Source of the DNA: Bifidobacterium breve | Lineage (GTDB): Bacteria; Actinomycetota; Actinomycetes; Nanopelagicales; Nanopelagicaceae | NCBI GenBank assembly: GCA_945876865.1 | Contig: CAMCPZ010000010.1 | Span: 1 to 35,070 of the forward strand | DNA: 35,070 bases | Direction of reading: 5' to 3' | Shown here: in pieces, positions 7,021-14,592 of the stretch | How the letters are laid out: every line of letters starts with the position of its first letter | How positions within the stretch are numbered: the first letter of the stretch is position 1 | Notes under the pieces: generated by a model | Databases searched by the model: none | What the model was told of the DNA's origin: nothing | Seen by the model: the letters and a program-made list of their open reading frames with translations, nothing else | Made by a program: the position numbers and the translations under genes

Positions 7021-7076
7021 CCGTTATCCCCAGAACTCAAAGAGTTATCAACTGCTTATACACAAGTTTATCAACA
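7021..7076 (+). promoter_or_regulatory. Cluster of four DnaA-box-like 9-mers
   Basis: Sites with the same orientation: TTATCCCCA 7024-7032, TTATCAACT 7045-7053, TTATACACA 7056-7064 and TTATCAACA 7068-7076. The third fits TTATNCACA exactly; the others have one or two mismatches. Spacings of 21, 11 and 12 bp keep the sites on about the same helical face. The cluster is in the 393-bp gap upstream of the YgjP-like gene. Confidence 0.5.
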
Positions 7077-7200
7077 GCCCCTGCAGAATGGTTGTATTGC
7101 CTTAGCCATCTGAAAATATCTTATTGGTGATGAAATTGCGGCCCAGAATTCGAAATTGGAATTTATCTTGCTATTAAACAGGCAAAACCCTCAACTATTA

Positions 7201-7260
7201 CTTTAAATTACTTGAAATTACTTGAAATTTTTGAAATTACTTGAAATTACTTGAAATTAA
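7201..7260 (+). repeat. Six 10-bp repeats (CTTGAAATTA type), helically phased
   Basis: Six decamers in exact 10-bp register, each holding TGAAATT or close to it (the first is TTAAATTA). Phased A/T tracts of this kind are expected to bend DNA, and the tract is easily melted. The rest of the 7007-7399 gap holds the DnaA-like cluster and an 8-bp inverted repeat; I see no gene in it. Confidence 0.9.
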
Positions 7261-7333
7261 CCAGCCCCACTAAGTTGATTATGGCTTCTTATTACCTTAG
7301 GTTTCGACCACGAAGTTCTCGGATAACCGTTCG

Positions 7334-7358
7334 TTGTTTGCAAGGGGAAGGCAAACAA
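7334..7358. promoter_or_regulatory. 8-bp inverted repeat with a purine-rich loop
   Basis: TTGTTTGC and GCAAACAA are perfect inverted copies around the 9-nt loop AAGGGGAAG, 42 bp past the end of the DUF2342 gene. No T-run follows on either strand, so it is not an ordinary terminator. It may be an operator or part of a 3' UTR structure. Confidence 0.4.
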
Positions 7359-7399
7359 AGAATTGTGCGCCCGGGGACTTCGCTTTTTATCTGGTGCTT

Positions 7400-8716
7400 T
7401 TAAAGTAGCCCAGAGAGGTCATCAGGAACGATGGTGCTATTCAAGAACTTGTTTACATCCGCAAGATCTTCGGATCTTGGAAGAAGCGCAGGGTCTTCCC
7501 AGCGTTGATCGCGTTGAGCCAGCCCAATCTCACTTTCAACTTCAAACCAGAAATGCGAACATTCGCGCATTTTTCTTGGTGAAACTTCTAGGCCAAGAAG
7601 TGTTGCAAATAATTGTTGGGTTGGAGATTTCGTGGCCCGCGCTCTGCGCAAAGTTTCGCTAAGCGCAGGATAAGAAGGAAGTCGATCGCCAACAGCTTTA
7701 GTTGAAACATAATCAATCCAACCTTCGATAAGCGCCAAGATCATCTCTAATTTTTCAAGAGCGGCATCTTGAGAAGGACTCTGTTCTGGTTTAAACAATC
7801 CTGCAGAAATTGCAACAGAAATTGATTCGGGATTATTTATATCTAATTCGCCAGTTTCTAACGCCCGCTCTGCTTGTTCTTGAATTGAATCGATATCAAT
7901 CTTTATGCCTGCGCCATAAGCTGTAATCGCTTCCTGGATATATCCTGATAGCCACGGAGAGTGTGAAAATAAACGTGATGCTGCTGCTTCCCGGACCGCA
8001 AGGAAGATACGGACTTCATCAACTGGGATATCTAAACCATCAGCCCATTTCGCAACATTCTCTGGAATCAATCTGGCCTCGCTCGCCCCAAATAGCGGGA
8101 TTGCCACGTCGTTCGCGCCGGTTATTGAGACCGCTAATTGCCCAATCGAAGTTCCAAGCTGATTTGCAATCAGCGAACCCATAAAGGCCCGCATAATTGG
8201 AGCAACAGCCGCCATACCTTGTTCCATATCACTTTTGAAATCGCTTTCGAGGGGGGTCTGCTTCAAAACATTTGTTAACGCGCTCGCCATTCCATCCGCG
8301 AGCGGCTCAATCATCTTCGCCCAATTGGTAACTGATGAATCTAACCAATCTCGTCGGCTCCATGCCGGAAGATTTGATCTTGAAAGCGCTGGGAAAGTCG
8401 TCGCTTCATCTAGCCAAGTATTTGCAATATCCAATGCGACTTGTGAATCCGCAACATCTTGCGAACCGATAGGGCGCTCGCCCTGACTGGAAATAAATTT
8501 GCGCGCCACATCTCGCAAGACATCAGGTGAAATAAGTGGACCAACCGAACCTGCGCTATTGGCAGCGGCAAAGAGAGTCTGCGGATTTAATCCAAAATTT
8601 GAAAGCTGGGCCAAGAGTTCGTTGAAATCCGGAAGTTTGTTCTCATTTGAATTCGTGTTATCAGGATCTTCAGGATCACCAGGATTACCGGGACCAAAGC
8701 CGAAGTTGTTATTCAC
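7400..8716 (-). CDS. DUF2342 family protein (zinc-dependent metalloprotease-like)
   Basis: A 438-residue protein. It has a glycine/proline/asparagine-rich N-terminus (about 25 residues), then a mostly helical body with stretches typical of the actinobacterial DUF2342 family: MGSLIANQLG around 180-190, AVREAAASRLFSHSPWL, and LIEGWIDYVST. The family is annotated as a putative zinc metalloprotease, but I see no HExxH here. The GTG start at 8716 follows GGGAGGG at a 7-nt distance. It is divergent from the small membrane protein/Lon-like operon, as in mycobacteria, where a DUF2342 gene lies beside the Lon-like and UPF0182 genes. No signal peptide is seen; the function is unknown. Confidence 0.75.
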   Translation of the reverse strand: MNNNFGFGPGNPGDPEDPDNTNSNENKLPDFNELLAQLSNFGLNPQTLFAAANSAGSVGPLISPDVLRDVARKFISSQGERPIGSQDVADSQVALDIANTWLDEATTFPALSRSNLPAWSRRDWLDSSVTNWAKMIEPLADGMASALTNVLKQTPLESDFKSDMEQGMAAVAPIMRAFMGSLIANQLGTSIGQLAVSITGANDVAIPLFGASEARLIPENVAKWADGLDIPVDEVRIFLAVREAAASRLFSHSPWLSGYIQEAITAYGAGIKIDIDSIQEQAERALETGELDINNPESISVAISAGLFKPEQSPSQDAALEKLEMILALIEGWIDYVSTKAVGDRLPSYPALSETLRRARATKSPTQQLFATLLGLEVSPRKMRECSHFWFEVESEIGLAQRDQRWEDPALLPRSEDLADVNKFLNSTIVPDDLSGLL

Positions 8717-9003
8717 TGATTTACCCTCCCTTCAAAATGATCAGAAAAATTAAATCTAAAAACTTAAAGTTACATATCTAAGGTAACCAAGGCTAGTTAA
8801 AGTTTCTTCCCGAATTCCTAAGCTATTTCAGAATATGTCAGAATATTGTGAAAAGGTGTGAAATTTCTCTTAGCTTTCCCTGATAAGTTCAAGCTCGGCT
8901 TCAGGGCCAGAAGGCGAAATTGTCGGCTCTAGTTGTTAAAGTGACCTATTGATTGCAGGAGTTCTCTTGAAAATCCTGGCAAGCGAAACTGGGGGTAGGG
9001 CAA

Positions 9004-9219
9004 GTGCAGGGTTTTCAAGTCGTAGCAGCATCTAGCAGCTCGGTCTTTGCCGCACTTATCTGGTGGTTAATTCCCTTCTTCGCAGTCCTTGGCGCAATCA
9101 TTTATGTCACCTGGGTTGCAAAGTTCAAAGATAAGTATGCAAATGAGACGAATCGTTCGGTAACTAAATTCCAAAGTTTCCAAGATAGTTTTCGCGATGA
9201 CTCCACACCCAATACCTAA
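9004..9219 (+). CDS. Small single-pass membrane protein
   Basis: A 71-residue protein with one strong membrane segment (about residues 15-38, rich in Ile, Leu, Val, Phe and Trp) followed by a charged, Ser/Thr-rich cytoplasmic-type tail. GTG 9004 follows a purine-rich GGGGGTAGGG ribosome site. Its last 23 bp overlap the next gene, implying coupled translation with the Lon-like protease. I do not recognise a family. Its fixed overlap and position suggest a role beside the protease or the UPF0182 protein. Confidence 0.7.
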   Translation: MQGFQVVAASSSSVFAALIWWLIPFFAVLGAIIYVTWVAKFKDKYANETNRSVTKFQSFQDSFRDDSTPNT

Positions 9220-9991
9220 ATATCTCTCAAAACCAGCTCTCTATTTTCTAATTTTGGTATTTCTCTTCTCCCTCATGGTCCCAATGCCCTTTGCGATTAT
9301 TTCGCCAGGACCAGTCACGGATCTGTTGGATAAAGGCATCAAAATCAGTGAAGGCGTAAATAGCGACCAAGTTTCCGATCCCAAAGGAAAGCTTTTCTCG
9401 CTCTCGGTCTATGTATCAAATCCAGATACCAGGCCACCCGGAATTATGGTTTTAGAAGCGTGGTTAAACGGTGACTCAGTTGTATTGCCAAGTGAGGTTG
9501 TTTACAAAGAGGGCGAGACAACCAAATCAGCTAAGGCTCAAGGCGCGAAAGAAATGCTCAAGTCCGAAGCGGCGGCCGCAATTGCCGCAGCTAATTTCTT
9601 AAAGAATGCACAGCCAGATAAACCTCTAAATTGGAAAGCCTCGGATATAAAATTTGTAATGAAGCGCGTCGGTGGCCCAAGTGCAGGTCTTGCTTTTTCA
9701 CTCGCACTTATTTCAAAGCTTTCGAATCCAGAATTAATTGCTGGAAGAAAAATTGCGGTAACTGGAACCATTAACGAAAATGGAAGAGTAGGAAGCGTTG
9801 GGGGAATGGATCAGAAATTGCATGCAGCTCTGGACGCTGGTGCAACAATTGCGGTTGTCCCTAAAGCCAATTGCCGAGATATAACGTTTGCTGAGAGCGG
9901 TTTGCAAGTGATGGCCGTAAACAACCTCAGTGAAGCATTTCACGGATTAATCGACCCCAAGATTGGCCAAAATTTCAGGTGCCCGGCCTAA
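9197..9991 (+). CDS. Membrane-anchored Lon-like (S16) protease, PDZ-less
   Basis: A 264-residue protein. A membrane segment at about 13-36 is followed by an extracytoplasmic region and a C-terminal S16 Lon protease fold with the Ser-Lys dyad: S162 in GGPSAGLAFSLAL and K207 in GGMDQKLHAA, plus the GTINENGRVGSVGG loop. Actinobacterial relatives (YlbL family, Rv3194c type) are about 340 residues and carry a PDZ domain between anchor and protease. Here the stretch from about 80 to 145 is too short and has no PDZ-like GLxxGDxI pattern, so the PDZ appears lost. It is followed by the UPF0182 gene, the usual partner in actinobacteria. Peptide cleavage at the outer face of the membrane is the likely role. 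Confidence 0.85.
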   Translation: MTPHPIPKYLSKPALYFLILVFLFSLMVPMPFAIISPGPVTDLLDKGIKISEGVNSDQVSDPKGKLFSLSVYVSNPDTRPPGIMVLEAWLNGDSVVLPSEVVYKEGETTKSAKAQGAKEMLKSEAAAAIAAANFLKNAQPDKPLNWKASDIKFVMKRVGGPSAGLAFSLALISKLSNPELIAGRKIAVTGTINENGRVGSVGGMDQKLHAALDAGATIAVVPKANCRDITFAESGLQVMAVNNLSEAFHGLIDPKIGQNFRCPA

Positions 9992-10045
9992 TTTTCGAAA
10001 CATTTTGGAATTGTGGGTTTTCTTGGTTTTCCAACTATGTAGAGT

Positions 10046-12928
10046 ATGGACATGAGTTCATTTCAATTTCCCGGTAATCCCTTCTCTGGTTCATCAGGTC
10101 CTCAAAATCCACTTCGCCCTAAGCGCCCAGGACCCTTTGCGCTCACTGCAATCGTTCTTGTCATTCTCGGATCGCTGCTCGTAGGCCTTAGTGGTTTTTA
10201 TGCTGACTTTCTCTGGTTTCGCTCTGTTGAATTTCAAACTGTCTGGAGCACAGTTCTTATTACGAAAGCATCCCTCTTTATTTTCTTTGGACTCATTACT
10301 TCGCTTTTCATAACAACAAACATTTATCTGGCATATAGAAGTAGACCGCTTTATGCACCCGTTTCAGTTGAAGCGGATAATTTAGAGAGATACCGCGGAC
10401 AACTAGAACCAATTCGCCGCTGGGTATTGCTTGCAATAGCGCTAGGTTTCTTCTACTTCTCTGGAACTTCAGGAGTTGCGCTCTGGGAACGATGGATGCA
10501 ATTTAGAAATGCAACTCCATTTGGTGTCAAGGATTCCCAATTTGGTTTAGATATTTCTTTCTTTGTTTTCAAGTTACCGTTTTACGAGGCCTTATTGGCA
10601 TGGGCAATCTCTACTCTTATTCTGACAATCATCGCTAGCGCCGCTGTTCATTACTTATATAGCGGAATTAGATTACAAGTCCCTGAAGATAAAACGACTG
10701 TAGCAGCTCGGGTTCAACTCTCAGTCTTGCTCGGTATTTTTGTGCTGATCAAGGCAGTTGCATATTGGTTTGATCGCTACGCACTTGCATTAAAAGAGGG
10801 AAGACTTATTACTGGTCTTTCTTACACCGACGTGAATGCGCTGCTGCCAGCTAAAGCAATCCTGGCTGGAATCTCCATAATCTGTGCGCTCCTCTTCTTT
10901 GCAAATATCATTCGCCGTTCGTGGGTTCTACCTGCAGCCGGAGTAAGCCTTCTAGTTATTTCATCAGTTCTGATTGCTGGTGTTTATCCAGCGGCTATTC
11001 AACAATTCCAAGTTAAGCCAAGCGAATCTTCAAAAGAAGCGCCGTATATCCAGCGCAATATCGATGCAACTCGTGCCGCTTATGGATTAAGTGATGTCCA
11101 AGTTAAAGATTACCAAGCCACGATCGAAACATCTGCTGGTCAGTTGAAGAATGACGAAGCAACTATTTCAAATATTCGACTATTAGATCCAACCGTTGTT
11201 CCATCTACATTCCGTCAGTTGCAACAAATCAAGCCTTACTACAACTTCGCAGATTCTCTCGATGTTGATCGCTACACAATTGATGGCGTAAAGCGTGACT
11301 CAGTTGTCGCTCTTCGCGAATTGAGCATTGAGGGCAATCCTGCTCGAAATTGGATTAACGACCACTTGGTTTATACCCACGGTTTTGGTTTCGTATCTGC
11401 ATTTGGAAACACAATTGACCCAGATGGAAAACCAACTTTTAGCGTTGGCGATATTCCACCAACAAAGGGTCTAGGAGAATTCCAACCTCGAATTTACTTC
11501 GGTGAGAATGTTCCAAATTATTCAATTATTGGTGGTGCTAAAGGCAGCGACCCAGTAGAGCTTGACTATCCAGATGATAAATCTGAAAATGGTCAGAGGA
11601 ACTACACCTACACCGGTAAGGGTGGCGTCCCAATGGGATCCCTATTTACCCGTCTGCTCTTCGCAATCAAGTATCAAGAACAGCGCATTGTTCTATCAAA
11701 CTTGATCAATTCAGATTCGAAGATTCTCTTCAACCGTAATCCAAATGAGCGTGTTGCAAAAGTTGCTCCTTGGTTGACACTTGATGGAAATATTTATCCT
11801 GCAGTAGTTGATGGTCGCATTTTGTGGATAGTTGATGGTTACACAACCAGCAACGGTTACCCTTACTCAAGAAAGACTAACCTCGCTGGGGCTACAACAA
11901 ACACCATCACAACAAACGCTGCAGCTGTTGCATCACTTGCAAGCAGGGATATCAGCTATATGCGAAATTCCGTAAAGGCAACTGTCGATGCCTATGACGG
12001 AACCGTGAAGCTTTATCAATGGGATACCAAAGATCCAATACTTGCAACCTGGAGTAAGGCATTCCCGGGAACCGTGACTCCAAAGAGTGCAATGTCTAAG
12101 TCATTGCTTGAACACATTCGCTACCCTGAAGATCTCTTCGGCGTTCAACGCGATGTCTTGAGCTCGTATCACGTCAAAACTGCAGATGCATTTTATGGCG
12201 GACAAGATTTCTGGCGAGTTCCAACTGATCCATCTTCATTGGGTGCAAATGCTGGAATCCAGCCTCCTTATTACATGACACTTAAATTACCTGGCCAAGA
12301 GAAGGCTGCATTCTCACTTACATCCTCATTTGTTCCACGAGGAAATCGTCAGAACTTAACTGCCTTCGCCTCGGTAAATTCAGACTTCGGTCCGGATTAC
12401 GGAAAGATCTCTCTGCTACAACTTCCACGCTCGACCAACATTCCTGGTCCTTCACAAGTTGCATCGAACTTCGAAGCTAAGCCAGAAGTAGCCCAAGCGC
12501 TCTCCTTGTTACGTCAAGGCGGATCTGATGTTGTTCTTGGAAACTTGCTGACACTTCCAGTTGGTGGCGGTTTACTTTATGTCCAGCCAGTTTATGTTCG
12601 TGCGACCGCTAACAATGCGGCGTATCCATTGCTGCAAAAAGTTCTAGTCTCCTTTGGTGATGTAATTGGATTTGATAACACACTTAAGGGTGCACTGGAT
12701 CAAGTATTTGGTGGAAACTCCGGAACTAATTTAAATAACACCTCGCAAACAAATTCTGGTGGTTCAACTCCAACAGTTAGCAATTCTGTGAAATCTGCAC
12801 TTGAGAACGCAAAAGCAGCGTTAGCAGATGCACAAGCCGCACTTAGAAGAGGCGACTTTGCTGAATATGGCAAGGCTCAGGATCGTTTAGAAGCAGCAAT
12901 CGCTGCTGCAATCGCTGCACAAAGGTAA
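10046..12928 (+). CDS. UPF0182 family large membrane protein
   Basis: A 960-residue member of the UPF0182/COG1615 family. The first ~330 residues hold about seven hydrophobic segments, with the family-typical FYADFLWFRSV after the first. A large, mainly extracytoplasmic domain with the conserved tract RNIDATRAAYGL follows, and the tail is Ala/Gln-rich and probably coiled-coil (about 915-960). Size and layout match the family (about 900-1000 residues). Function is unknown. Two ATGs (10046 and 10052) are possible; neither has a strong ribosome site. It follows the Lon-like protease by 54 bp, a conserved neighbour pair. Confidence 0.9.
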   Translation: MDMSSFQFPGNPFSGSSGPQNPLRPKRPGPFALTAIVLVILGSLLVGLSGFYADFLWFRSVEFQTVWSTVLITKASLFIFFGLITSLFITTNIYLAYRSRPLYAPVSVEADNLERYRGQLEPIRRWVLLAIALGFFYFSGTSGVALWERWMQFRNATPFGVKDSQFGLDISFFVFKLPFYEALLAWAISTLILTIIASAAVHYLYSGIRLQVPEDKTTVAARVQLSVLLGIFVLIKAVAYWFDRYALALKEGRLITGLSYTDVNALLPAKAILAGISIICALLFFANIIRRSWVLPAAGVSLLVISSVLIAGVYPAAIQQFQVKPSESSKEAPYIQRNIDATRAAYGLSDVQVKDYQATIETSAGQLKNDEATISNIRLLDPTVVPSTFRQLQQIKPYYNFADSLDVDRYTIDGVKRDSVVALRELSIEGNPARNWINDHLVYTHGFGFVSAFGNTIDPDGKPTFSVGDIPPTKGLGEFQPRIYFGENVPNYSIIGGAKGSDPVELDYPDDKSENGQRNYTYTGKGGVPMGSLFTRLLFAIKYQEQRIVLSNLINSDSKILFNRNPNERVAKVAPWLTLDGNIYPAVVDGRILWIVDGYTTSNGYPYSRKTNLAGATTNTITTNAAAVASLASRDISYMRNSVKATVDAYDGTVKLYQWDTKDPILATWSKAFPGTVTPKSAMSKSLLEHIRYPEDLFGVQRDVLSSYHVKTADAFYGGQDFWRVPTDPSSLGANAGIQPPYYMTLKLPGQEKAAFSLTSSFVPRGNRQNLTAFASVNSDFGPDYGKISLLQLPRSTNIPGPSQVASNFEAKPEVAQALSLLRQGGSDVVLGNLLTLPVGGGLLYVQPVYVRATANNAAYPLLQKVLVSFGDVIGFDNTLKGALDQVFGGNSGTNLNNTSQTNSGGSTPTVSNSVKSALENAKAALADAQAALRRGDFAEYGKAQDRLEAAIAAAIAAQR

Positions 12929-12943
12929 TTTCCTAAAAGTAAT

Positions 12944-12972
12944 TTGGGTAATTAAACCTTTCGGCATAAGAT
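12944..12972 (+). promoter_or_regulatory. Promoter of the initiator tRNA gene
   Basis: TTGGGT (12944-12949) and TAAGAT (12967-12972) are separated by exactly 17 bp, and the tRNA begins 11 nt after the -10. Both hexamers match the consensus partly; placement and spacing are the main support. Confidence 0.5.
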
Positions 12973-12983
12973 TGCTGAACCGA

Positions 12984-13060
12984 CGCGGGGTGGAGCAGCT
13001 CGGTAGCTCGCTGGGCTCATAACCCAGAGGTCATAGGTTCAAATCCTGTCCCCGCTACCA
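12984..13060 (+). tRNA. Initiator tRNA-fMet (CAT)
   Basis: A 77-nt cloverleaf. The acceptor CGCGGGG pairs with CCCCGC while position 1 (C) is left unpaired with U72. The CTCATAA anticodon loop is flanked by GGG and CCC, the three G-C pairs of initiators. The T-loop is GGTTCAAATCC, and CCA is encoded. The unpaired 1:72 position and G-C-rich anticodon stem identify the initiator rather than the elongator species. The last six bases overlap the stop region of the convergent membrane protein gene. Confidence 0.97.
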
Positions 13061-13747
13061 ATCAAGACCAGTTGATACCAGTCGATGGCTTACGGAGAAC
13101 ACACCGTAGGCCAGACCATCAATAGCTAAGACAAAAACACTCTGACCGGCTGCATGCGCGCTCTCAACCTGGGCAGATATCTCACTTGGGAATTTAGCAG
13201 TGGCTTTAACCATCGCAACGCTTGGACCAAATAGTGCAGTTCTAGATTTTCCATTCAGAATAACTCGGGCAGCAATACCTTGAATCGCAGATTGATTCCA
13301 TTGAGTAAAAGCAATCGGGGCAATACTTTTCTCTTCTAGATATTTTCCGACCGCTTTCATCGCTTTATGTTGATCCGATGGATTCTCAGCCATTTTAGTT
13401 AAGTGCTCCTGCAGTCCAACAATTAAAGTCAGAGTTACAGTTTGCAGAACTGATTGTTCGAAGTAAGTATCTGGATCGTTCTTATATGGATTAGTTTCAA
13501 TAATTTCATTCTCAACTTCGAAAATTTCTTCATATTGCGGCTCTTTTTTACCTGGCTTTTTACTTGGCTTCTCGCCTGAACTTGAACCACGGCTTTTTGT
13601 AAGGTAATTAACTATCAAGACGATGAGGACAAAGGCGATAAAACCAGAGAGAACGAGAAGGATTTGTTGAACTTGGGAAGCGCTTAATTCGAGCCCAGCA
13701 ATCTCAATGTCACTAATTTCAACGCTAGCCATTCGGAAATTTCCCAT
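13055..13747 (-). CDS. Membrane-anchored protein resembling a P-type ATPase nucleotide-binding domain
   Basis: A 230-residue protein. There is one membrane segment (about 26-46), then a Lys-rich stretch, an acidic linker and a soluble C-terminal domain. From about residue 118 the order of features recalls the N-domain of metal or potassium P-type ATPases: a helix with SDQHKAMKAV (where SEHPLAKAI would be), QGIAARV (for GKGVxARV), NGKSRTALFGP (for DGxxVLVGN), and GQSVFVLAIDGLAYGVFSV (for GKTVVFVAVDGxLAGVI). No DKTGT phosphorylation site or transport helices exist. The assignment is by eye and uncertain. ATG 13747 follows the hisN TAG directly, so it is co-translated with hisN. Its stop lies in the tRNA-fMet 3' end. 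Confidence 0.6.
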   Translation of the reverse strand: MGNFRMASVEISDIEIAGLELSASQVQQILLVLSGFIAFVLIVLIVNYLTKSRGSSSGEKPSKKPGKKEPQYEEIFEVENEIIETNPYKNDPDTYFEQSVLQTVTLTLIVGLQEHLTKMAENPSDQHKAMKAVGKYLEEKSIAPIAFTQWNQSAIQGIAARVILNGKSRTALFGPSVAMVKATAKFPSEISAQVESAHAAGQSVFVLAIDGLAYGVFSVSHRLVSTGLDW

Positions 13748-14566
13748 CTAATTTATTTCCTTAATGAAATCACTATGAAGTAGCCCATTACTTGAAATCG
13801 CACTCCCACCATGTGGTCCATCTTTGCCATTAAGGTCTGTGAATTTTCCGCCAGCTTCACGAACAATTACATCGAGCGCCGCCATATCCCAGAGGGAGAG
13901 TGAAGGTTCAACAGCGATATCAACTGCGCCTTCTGCAACCAACATATGTGACCAGAAATCTCCATGGCCTCGGGTCCGCCACACTCGCTCTTGCAGTGCG
14001 ACAAATTTATCTTTTCGCTCACCCCAACCAATCAGGTCTGAATATGAAATCGATGCGTCACCAAGTTTTGAAACCTTTGAAACCCTTAGTTCGGTTATTT
14101 CACCAGCGCCAGCTCCAGAATTAACTCCAGAATTAAACTGGGTCTTTGCGCCCAATCCCTTCGCAGCCCACCAACGTCTTGCGAGTGCTGGTGCGCTTAC
14201 AACTCCGACTACAACTTCGCCCGCAGGATCAATCAATCCAACTAGCGTGGCCCAGGTCGGCACGCCACGTAAATAATTTTTGGTTCCATCAATTGGATCA
14301 ATTACCCAGCAATACTTACCGGCTAGCGAATCGGGGCTACCGAACTCTTCGCCAACAACTAAATCATCAATGCGAGCCTTTGAAATTTCATTTCGAATTG
14401 CACTTTCAACCGCTTTATCTGCATCAGTCACTGGGGATGAATCAGGTTTGGTTTCAATTACTAAATCAAGTGCTTGATAGCGCTTTAGTGAAATCTCATC
14501 GGCAACATCTGCAAGACGTTTTGCGAGCTCTAAATCTGATTTTAAATCATGGGCGCGCGATGACAT
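13748..14566 (-). CDS. hisN: Histidinol-phosphatase, inositol monophosphatase family
   Basis: A 272-residue member of the Mg-dependent inositol monophosphatase superfamily. The metal and phosphate motifs are visible: GEEFGS (Glu), WVIDPIDGTKNYLRG (DPIDGT signature), and SLWDMAALDVIVREAGG (C-terminal WD motif). Actinobacteria use this type (HisN) to dephosphorylate histidinol phosphate in histidine synthesis. Inositol-1-phosphatase or CysQ-like activity cannot be excluded from sequence. I chose ATG 14566, with AGGA about 7 nt upstream; TTG at 14572 sits on that site. A 12-bp in-frame duplication (14113-14136) expands a Gly/Ser/Asn loop. It sits downstream of rsgA-aroA in a minus-strand operon. 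Confidence 0.82.
   Translation of the reverse strand: MSSRAHDLKSDLELAKRLADVADEISLKRYQALDLVIETKPDSSPVTDADKAVESAIRNEISKARIDDLVVGEEFGSPDSLAGKYCWVIDPIDGTKNYLRGVPTWATLVGLIDPAGEVVVGVVSAPALARRWWAAKGLGAKTQFNSGVNSGAGAGEITELRVSKVSKLGDASISYSDLIGWGERKDKFVALQERVWRTRGHGDFWSHMLVAEGAVDIAVEPSLSLWDMAALDVIVREAGGKFTDLNGKDGPHGGSAISSNGLLHSDFIKEIN
14113..14136 (-). repeat. 12-bp tandem duplication inside hisN
   Basis: CTCCAGAATTAA occurs twice in direct succession. It is in frame and doubles a NSG-containing loop of HisN. Confidence 0.9.
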
Positions 14567-14592
14567 GCGCAAATCCTACTGCACCAATCCAA

